Below are positions 5,420-8,879 of a DNA stretch of 8,879 nt, in pieces. How positions within the stretch are numbered: the stretch's first letter is position 1; the number at the start of each line of letters is the position of its first letter. The translations under genes were made by a program, and so were the position numbers. Where the stretch lies: contig CAKSNL010000014.1 in NCBI GenBank assembly GCA_934476235.1, forward strand, positions 1-8,879, read 5' to 3'. Source of the stretch: an uncultured Clostridia bacterium (GTDB lineage: Bacteria > Bacillota > Clostridia > CAKSNL01 > HGM11501). A model generated the notes under the pieces. The model ran no database searches, was not told the origin of the DNA, and worked only from the letters and a program-made list of their open reading frames with translations.

Positions 5420-6505
5420 TTACAAGCTGAAGGGCTCTGCCGCTTCTTCCGTATTGCCGGAATTGCATGAGCGGATACCCGCATCCAGCGCGCTTGCCGC
5501 GCGCATATTAAAGTCAAGCGTCAAAAGCTCATGAAGGGGCTCTCCCTTTGTCATGTGCGCGATGACGTTTTTTGCCATCATTGAATTGTCCTGAGGCGGA
5601 AGGGAAAACTCCTCTGTCGGTGCCGGGGACGGCTGATATGGCTTTAAGTCCTTATAAACTTTGACCACCGGGTCGAACCTGTCGGCAACTATAACGCCTT
5701 CGCGCCCGTAGACCACGGGACCGGTCGCTATCTCGCCGTTATTCATCGTTGACCACGAGCCCTCTATAAGACCCACCGCGTCGCCGAAGTCAATGGTAAA
5801 GCACGAGTAATCCTCAACATCCGAGAAAGGAAGGAAGAAATTTTTCTTGATGCCGGAAACGCGCTTTGCGTTCTTTCCGGTTATCCATGTGGTAAGCACA
5901 CAGCCGTAGCCCGCATAATCGAATATCGAGCCGCCGCCGCGGTCCGACTGATACCACCACATTTTTGAAAGCTCGCGCGGAGTAAAGCGGTCAAGCCTGT
6001 AGGGTCCTCTTGTGGACGGGCTTCTGTACTGAACGCGCAGCACCTCGCCGACCGTGCCGGCATCGGCAAGCTCTTTTGCCTTGTTAAACGCCGGGAACCA
6101 CGCGATAGGCCAGTTTATGATAAGCTCGCCCTTGCTTTTTTTCGCCGCGCGGTACATCCTCTTTGCGTCCGCCATGTCAAAAGCCATCGGCTTTTCGACA
6201 AGAACGTTAAAATCGCGCTCCAATAACATGCACGCGCAGTCGGCGTGGCTTTTAACGTCCGAATTGACAACGACGATGTCGGGACCGAGCGATAAAAGCT
6301 CGTCACAGTCATAGAAAAGCTTTAACGTTTCCTTTGCCGCTTTGGAAGTGTTTGTTTCAAACTTTCTTTCTATTTCTTCTTTATCTTTGGACAAAAAGTC
6401 CGCCGCACCCAAATATTCCACATCCTCATCGGAGCGGAAAAATGAATCGAACATCTGGTTCAAATGCACGTGGTCAAGCCCCACGAAAGCTACCTTAAAT
6501 GCCAT
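5420..6505 (-). CDS. Gfo/Idh/MocA family oxidoreductase, divergent active site (second of operon)
   Basis: This 361-residue paralog has an altered nucleotide-binding start: VAFVGLDHVHLN (5-16) replaces the usual GxGxxG/A loop. It keeps VEKPMA (103-108) with Lys105. In the C-terminal half the catalytic motif is GGGSIFDYAGYGCVLTTWITG (190-210). Asp196 is present, but the position of the usual His holds Tyr/Gly, so the D-x-G-x-H set is not conserved. Such D-Y-x-x-Y-G forms occur in other branches of the family, so it is probably active but on a different substrate or with different acid-base chemistry. It starts 13 bp after the upstream paralog stop. Its ribosome site (gaggtga) abuts that stop codon, so the genes are likely translationally coupled in one mRNA. 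Confidence 0.88.
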   Translation of the reverse strand: MAFKVAFVGLDHVHLNQMFDSFFRSDEDVEYLGAADFLSKDKEEIERKFETNTSKAAKETLKLFYDCDELLSLGPDIVVVNSDVKSHADCACMLLERDFNVLVEKPMAFDMADAKRMYRAAKKSKGELIINWPIAWFPAFNKAKELADAGTVGEVLRVQYRSPSTRGPYRLDRFTPRELSKMWWYQSDRGGGSIFDYAGYGCVLTTWITGKNAKRVSGIKKNFFLPFSDVEDYSCFTIDFGDAVGLIEGSWSTMNNGEIATGPVVYGREGVIVADRFDPVVKVYKDLKPYQPSPAPTEEFSLPPQDNSMMAKNVIAHMTKGEPLHELLTLDFNMRAASALDAGIRSCNSGNTEEAAEPFSL

Positions 6506-6518
6506 TTATCTCACCTCA

Positions 6519-7610
6519 TTAAAATACTGTTTCAAGATTCATTGTCGTGCCGGACTCGATCGCCTCGGGAATCTTGCACATTATCTCCAATATATGGCGC
6601 GCATGCTCGGGCGATAAAACGGGCGAAGAGTCAGACTCGATTGCACGCACAAGGTCGCCCAGAATACAGCACTGGCTGATCATCTTTCTCGGCGGCTTCG
6701 TCCAGGGCTCGGGCGTTATCCATCCGCGCATGCCCTTGTCCGGCGCGTCCATATAAACCTCCGGTACGGGATTTGTCATGTACGGACGCGAGAAGGAAAG
6801 CGTTCCCCTGTCGCCGAATATCTCAAGCTGAGGCGCACGGGACGCCTTCTGGGAAAAGCCCGTATCGACAAGCGCCATCTTATTGCCGCCGAAATCAAGC
6901 GAAATTATGTACTGATCCGGAATCTTATCGGACTTTATCTTCTTGCCGTCGTAAGCTCCGCTTCTTACCTCGCGTTCGGGCGTGGTAACCTTCGCCATAC
7001 ACGAAAAGCGCTTTGCCGGACCGAAGATGCTTGTTACTATCTGGAGTCCGTGAACGCCCATGTCAACGAGTGCTCCGGCGCCGGGCTCAAAGAACCAGGA
7101 GGGGTCCGCCGCGCGGTACTGGAAATATTCCGGTCCGCCGTGGCTCATGTTGCACTTTGCATAGTAGGGGTCGCCAATCGTGCCCTCTGCCATAATGCCT
7201 TTTGCTACATTAATATCGTATCTCATCGGATGCACGGGCGCACACGCGAATTTAACACCCATCTTCTTGGCAAGCTCAATCTGCTCGGTCAGCATTTCAA
7301 CCGTCGGAGCGGCGGGCTTCTGGCTGATCAAGTGCTTGCCTGCGGAAAGCACCGCCATATTGATCTCATGGTGCGCCTGGATGGACGCTGCATCGATTGC
7401 TATATCGAAATCGCAGTTCTCGATAAGCTCATAGACCGTGCGGTACGCGTTCGGAATGTTATAGTCGCGGCACGCCTTTTCGGCGCGCTCAAAAACTATA
7501 TCCACCGCGGCAACGATCTCGGCGGGCGCCTCACGCCTGATATTGGGAAGGTACTGTGCGTTTGCGAACATACCGCAGCCGATGACTGCGACTTTATAAG
7601 TTTTCGTCAT
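6519..7610 (-). CDS. Gfo/Idh/MocA family oxidoreductase, QKP variant (first of operon)
   Basis: This 363-residue NAD(P)-dependent oxidoreductase has a Rossmann start of VAVIGCGMFANAQYLP (7-22), close to the classical G-x-G-x-x-A. The usual EKP motif is SQKPAA (96-101): Gln97 replaces Glu while Lys98 and Pro99 stay, a known variation in the family. The C-terminal motif VDMGVHGLQIVTSIFG (182-197) keeps Asp183 and His187, but the later Asp is replaced (Gln190/Ile191). The start has agaggt about eight bases upstream. It is the promoter-proximal gene of the three-gene operon, transcribed away from the AraC/cupin regulator from the symmetric promoter at 7631-7665. It probably oxidises or reduces a sugar-derived substrate; which one is unknown. 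Confidence 0.9.
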   Translation of the reverse strand: MTKTYKVAVIGCGMFANAQYLPNIRREAPAEIVAAVDIVFERAEKACRDYNIPNAYRTVYELIENCDFDIAIDAASIQAHHEINMAVLSAGKHLISQKPAAPTVEMLTEQIELAKKMGVKFACAPVHPMRYDINVAKGIMAEGTIGDPYYAKCNMSHGGPEYFQYRAADPSWFFEPGAGALVDMGVHGLQIVTSIFGPAKRFSCMAKVTTPEREVRSGAYDGKKIKSDKIPDQYIISLDFGGNKMALVDTGFSQKASRAPQLEIFGDRGTLSFSRPYMTNPVPEVYMDAPDKGMRGWITPEPWTKPPRKMISQCCILGDLVRAIESDSSPVLSPEHARHILEIMCKIPEAIESGTTMNLETVF

Positions 7611-7630
7611 AAAAATTACCTCTTTTCTTG

Positions 7631-7665
7631 TTTACAATTATATCCCCGTGTGCTATAATTGTAAA
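7631..7665. promoter_or_regulatory. Mirror-symmetric bidirectional promoter / operator
   Basis: TTTACAATTATA (7631-7642) and its exact complement TATAATTGTAAA (7654-7665) are separated by 11 bp. On the plus strand this reads TTTACA, 17 bp, TATAAT. On the minus strand it reads the same, with -35 at 7665-7660 and -10 at 7642-7637. The two promoters fully overlap and point outwards, one to the AraC gene (leader about 35 bases) and one to the Gfo/Idh/MocA operon (leader about 20 bases). The same 12-bp arms could also be a dimeric operator. The symmetry is seen directly; function is inference. Confidence 0.8.
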
Positions 7666-7702
7666 TGGATAATCTTATGAAAAAGGTGGACTATATTAAC
7701 AT

Positions 7703-8614
7703 ATGATATATGCGGTTGATTTTTCGTCGCTCCCCTGTGTCTCGAAGGCATACTCGGTCAGACGGCGCACCGTCTGGCAGGTGACGGATCCCTACAGTAT
7801 CCTTTTATACATAAAAGAAGGGCGTTGTGCGGTCAGTGCGGACGGGGAGGATTATATTTTAAATACGGGCGATATGTTTTTCATCCCGGCGGACCAGCGC
7901 TACATCCGCCGTCCGGTCGAAAATGAAATGTGCACAATTTTCTATGTGCACATGCGCCTTCCCGGAATCAGGTTTCTGTCGGAGGCGGAGGCTTCGAAGG
8001 AGACCGAGAAAAGAAAAGAAGAGCTTGCAAAAAACTTTCTGGAGGGCGAGGACTCGGAGGGCTACACGCTCTACATTGCGCCGCACTTAAAAAGCAACCC
8101 CGCCTTTTCGGAGGAGCTTTCCCGTCTTTCCTGCAAGGTCCGTGAAAATATCGCAAAAAACCATATTGAGAGCAGTCTTTTAACCGCTCTGGCTGCAAGC
8201 GAAATGCTCACGCGCGCAAACCGAATAACGCTTGATCTTTTGGGCAACATGCGCGTAGACAAAACGCGCGTATCGGTCAACCTCCGCCGTGCGGTCGGCT
8301 TTATACGCGCAAACTACAAGGAAAAGATAACTCTTTCAGACCTCTGCCGTGCGGGCGCGGTGTCGCCTCAGCAGATGATAAGGTATTTTAAGGAGGAGCT
8401 TTCGACCACACCCAACCGCTATATTAATGAAGTAAAAATTGACCGTGCGAAGGAGCTTTTCTTAACACACCCCGACCTTTCGGCATCCGAGATCGCGTCC
8501 GAGCTCGGCTTTTCCGACCCGCATTACTTTTCAAGGCTCTTTAAAAAGCTCTCCGGCGAAACGCCGACCGGGTACAAAAAAAGGGTCCACTCGTTTGATG
8601 AAAAAAAGCAATAA
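7703..8614 (+). CDS. AraC-family regulator with cupin-type sensor domain
   Basis: This is a 303-residue transcription factor. Residues about 10-90 form an AraC-type cupin/ligand-binding domain (YSILLYIKEGRCAVSADGEDYILNTGDMFFIPADQRYIRR, with the beta-barrel GD-x-x-x-I-P turn at 56-62). A helical linker follows at about 95-190. The AraC double helix-turn-helix is at about 195-292 (ITLSDLCRAGAVSPQQMIRYFKEELSTTPNRYI, then LSASEIASELGFSDPHYFSRLFKKLSGETPTGYKK). It is probably a sugar- or polyol-responsive activator of the divergent three-gene oxidoreductase operon and of itself. An aaaggtgg sequence 13 bases upstream of the ATG at 7703 is a loosely spaced ribosome site. It has no clear strong terminator. 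Confidence 0.9.
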   Translation: MIYAVDFSSLPCVSKAYSVRRRTVWQVTDPYSILLYIKEGRCAVSADGEDYILNTGDMFFIPADQRYIRRPVENEMCTIFYVHMRLPGIRFLSEAEASKETEKRKEELAKNFLEGEDSEGYTLYIAPHLKSNPAFSEELSRLSCKVRENIAKNHIESSLLTALAASEMLTRANRITLDLLGNMRVDKTRVSVNLRRAVGFIRANYKEKITLSDLCRAGAVSPQQMIRYFKEELSTTPNRYINEVKIDRAKELFLTHPDLSASEIASELGFSDPHYFSRLFKKLSGETPTGYKKRVHSFDEKKQ

Positions 8615-8754
8615 AAAAATTAAAATAAAAAGAAGGAATTTTTTTCTCCGGGGAGAATTATAATAATACTGTCAATTGACTGCAGAGGTTTTTCGGGGAT
8701 CGTTTATTATATCGCGGTCTTGTCAAAAAACTTTTAAAAAAATAAAAAAAAGTA
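8615..8754. other. AT-rich spacer without a gene
   Basis: There is no reading frame of interest. A short hairpin (ttctcc/ggagaa, 8644-8657, two-base loop) after an A/T run is a weak candidate terminator for the AraC gene. A 10-bp palindrome GTCAATTGAC (8671-8680) and an inverted pair ttgtcaa/ttgacaa (8720-8726 and 8755-8761, the second overlapping the -35 box of the tRNA promoter) are visible. No function can be assigned. Confidence 0.5.
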
Positions 8755-8783
8755 TTGACAAAGAGTTTTTGATATGATATAAT
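8755..8783 (+). promoter_or_regulatory. Consensus promoter of the tRNA-Val unit
   Basis: TTGACA (8755-8760), a 17-bp spacer and TATAAT (8778-8783), preceded by TGA, make an exact sigma-A consensus with an extended -10. Transcription would start near 8790, about 13 bases before the tRNA 5' end. This strength is usual for stable-RNA promoters in Gram-positive bacteria. Confidence 0.92.
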
Positions 8784-8802
8784 AAATTTCGTCGTGAGAA
8801 AC

Positions 8803-8878
8803 GGGAGTTTAGCTCAGCTGGGAGAGCATCTGCCTTACAAGCAGAGGGTCATAGGTTCGAGCCCTATAACTCCCACCA
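8803..8878 (+). tRNA. tRNA-Val (anticodon UAC)
   Basis: This is a complete class I tRNA. Acceptor gggagtt (8803-8809) pairs with aactccc before ACCA. The D arm is tagctcagctgggagagca. The anticodon stem tctgc/gcaga (8829-8833/8841-8845) encloses the loop cttacaa with TAC at 8836-8838. The T loop is ttcgagc and CCA is encoded. No terminator follows within the window, so further tRNAs may continue past its end. Confidence 0.97.
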
Positions 8879-8879
8879 T

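Noticed and set aside
7050..7658. 202-codon plus-strand open frame
   Set aside because: It is antisense to the first Gfo/Idh/MocA gene and its end runs through the symmetric promoter; no domain is recognisable.
8644..8657. Hairpin ttctcc/ggagaa after the AraC/cupin gene as terminator
   Set aside because: It has a two-base loop, a short stem and no T run after it; too weak to call.
8671..8680. Palindrome GTCAATTGAC as an operator
   Set aside because: A single 10-bp palindrome in AT-rich spacer, with no second copy near a promoter; chance is likely.
1..8879. CRISPR arrays, prophage, toxin-antitoxin or defence genes
   Set aside because: No regularly spaced repeats, no integrase, capsid, transposase, nuclease or antitoxin-like pairs were seen; the XRE gene alone is not enough.

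Overview
The window looks like a chromosomal stretch of a Gram-positive, low-to-mid GC bacterium of the class Clostridia, probably from a gut or anaerobic community. The reasons are strong AGGAGG-type ribosome sites, near-consensus sigma-A promoters (TTGACA-17-TATAAT), tRNA genes with encoded CCA, abundant U-tailed hairpin terminators, and a gene content (PocR/AraC regulators, LiaF-like membrane protein, Gfo/Idh/MocA sets) common in gut Clostridia. The order or genus cannot be fixed from this sequence alone.

Layout. (1) 1-256: the 3' part of tRNA-Ser(UGA), a complete tRNA-Ser(GCU), and an intrinsic terminator. (2) 257-617: no convincing protein gene, but a highly structured tract. It holds an inverted copy of part of the neighbouring tRNA-Ser, a chain of GC hairpins, a large imperfect inverted repeat (328-469) and a 14-bp direct repeat of the tRNA 3' end. 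(3) 618-2864: an FAD-dependent oxidoreductase on the minus strand, divergent from an AraC regulator carrying a PocR-type sensory domain. (4) 2865-4088: a convergent terminator, then a minus-strand two-gene operon: a LiaF/DUF-like four-TM protein followed by a small XRE regulator. A good promoter lies upstream. (5) 4089-4265: a 166-bp element with perfect 16-bp terminal inverted repeats and an internal 38-bp perfect palindrome, which is also a plausible terminator. (6) 4266-7610: three tandem minus-strand Gfo/Idh/MocA NAD(P)-dependent oxidoreductases. (7) 7611-8614: an AraC/cupin regulator divergent from the trio. Between them lies a perfectly symmetric promoter that reads as TTTACA-17-TATAAT on both strands. 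(8) 8615-8879: AT-rich spacer, a consensus promoter and tRNA-Val(UAC).

How the genes may work together. Each catabolic block pairs redox enzyme(s) with a divergent AraC regulator, a usual arrangement for substrate-induced sugar or polyol metabolism. The three Gfo/Idh/MocA enzymes differ in their catalytic-site signatures, so they probably act on different substrates or steps, not redundantly. No transporter, glycosidase, isomerase or kinase is present, so the substrate is not identifiable here. The LiaF-like/XRE pair looks like an independent cell-envelope-stress or membrane-associated regulatory unit. The most unusual DNA-level signals are the mirror-symmetric bidirectional promoter at 7631-7665, the tRNA-derived structured tract at 257-531, and the MITE-like inverted-repeat element at 4090-4255.
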